From assembly GCA_030154385.1 (NCBI GenBank), contig JASKJZ010000180.1, positions 1-5,768 on the forward strand: 5,768 nucleotides of DNA, given 5' to 3'. The stretch comes from Clostridiales bacterium (GTDB lineage: Bacteria; Bacillota_A; Clostridia; Lachnospirales; Lachnospiraceae). Each line of letters begins with the position of its first letter. Position 1 is the stretch's first letter. The notes beneath the pieces were generated by a model. The model did not search any database. It worked only from the letters and a program-made list of their open reading frames with translations, and was not told the DNA's origin. This document shows, in pieces, positions 5,338 to 5,768 of this stretch. The translations under genes and the position numbers were made by a program.

Positions 5338-5768
5338 CTGCCTTCAACTCCTTGCTTTTTTGTTTGATAAACGCAGAGACTGCCATGTTCTCCAATCCAA
5401 TAGGGCACTCCCTTATACTTTGCTTTTAGGTAATCCTCAAATAAAGCAGGATTTTCTCGATTTCCTTCAAACATCTCGTAGTGTCCTGGTACAACTAACC
5501 CAGGATGCATTGCTCCTGCCAGATCGACTGCTTCCTGATAGGTCATATTACCAATAATATTCGATTGGTATCGTTTTCCATCTCTTCCATTGATTGGTAA
5601 AAACATAATGTCGATTGCTCCAAGGTCTCGTAGTTTTTGAAAATATCCCTCATAAATACAGGTATCTCCCGGATGATAGATCCGAAGTCCTGCTCCTTCC
5701 AGTACAAAACCCATATATGGATAGGCTCCCTCTTCATCTCGATCTAAAAACTCATGTGCAGAAGCAAC
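5334..5768 (-). CDS. Metallo-beta-lactamase-fold hydrolase, UlaG-like (N-terminus outside window)
   Basis: The C-terminal 144 residues are visible; the frame is open to the window edge, so the start and the HxHxDH metal motif are not seen. In fragment numbering the visible part has SAHE (3-6), YHPGDT (31-36), PINGRD (58-63), GNMTYQEAV (73-81) and PGHYEMF (94-100), a set typical of the UlaG group of the metallo-beta-lactamase superfamily. UlaG itself is L-ascorbate-6-phosphate lactonase, but most relatives are uncharacterised metal-dependent hydrolases, and no ascorbate-transport gene is visible here. I therefore give the family and not the reaction. It is the first visible gene of the operon and its stop codon overlaps the Nudix start as ATGA. 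ATG 5714 lies inside the domain and is not the true start. Confidence 0.88.
   Translation of the reverse strand, partial: VASAHEFLDRDEEGAYPYMGFVLEGAGLRIYHPGDTCIYEGYFQKLRDLGAIDIMFLPINGRDGKRYQSNIIGNMTYQEAVDLAGAMHPGLVVPGHYEMFEGNRENPALFEDYLKAKYKGVPYWIGEHGSLCVYQTKKQGVEGR

Noticed and set aside
5543..5737. Minus-strand 64-codon open frame starting MKREPIHIW
   Set aside because: It is an alternative frame of the UlaG-like gene, whose own frame carries GDT, INGRD and GHYEMF motifs.

Overview
The window looks like a low-GC Gram-positive chromosome, most likely a member of the Clostridia (Lachnospiraceae-like). The evidence is AT-rich sequence, strong purine-rich Shine-Dalgarno sites, a TTG start, a near-consensus sigma-A promoter and the protein families present. 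No phage, IS, CRISPR, tRNA or rRNA was seen. Five genes are supported: three complete ones in the middle with their neighbours, plus one gene cut by each window edge.

Left block (minus strand, about 1-2953): a signalling pair. A 358-aa response regulator (REC plus HD-GYP, predicted cyclic-di-GMP phosphodiesterase) is followed after 25 bp by a membrane-bound hybrid sensor kinase. The kinase has an extracytoplasmic solute-binding sensor domain (SBP_bac_3 type), one membrane helix, HisKA and HATPase domains, and the beginning of a receiver-like domain; its C-terminus lies outside the window. The simplest model is that an external small molecule, read by the kinase, controls c-di-GMP breakdown through the regulator. 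The first receiver of the kinase appears degenerate.

Centre (2954-3543): a 230-bp divergent intergenic region, then a 119-aa NifX/NifB-like FeMo-cofactor-binding-domain protein on the plus strand with a Cys/His/Glu-rich tail. Its promoter is TTGACA-17-TATGAT, and a 34-bp imperfect palindrome covers the -35 box and the spacer. That is the most interesting regulatory signal here. A second inverted repeat lies just upstream.

Right block (minus strand, 3711 to the right edge): a compact operon of an UlaG-like metallo-beta-lactamase-fold hydrolase (5' end outside the window), a Nudix hydrolase of the CoA pyrophosphatase type (overlapping it by ATGA) and a PldB/monoacylglycerol-lipase-like alpha/beta hydrolase 16 bp further on. 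A GC-rich hairpin straddles the stop codon of the last gene. The 167 bp between the convergent genes holds no convincing gene.

I see no clearly new multi-gene system. The best leads are the palindromic operator over the NifX-like promoter, the regulator-plus-hybrid-kinase pair with a degenerate receiver, and the altered sensor and Nudix motif residues.
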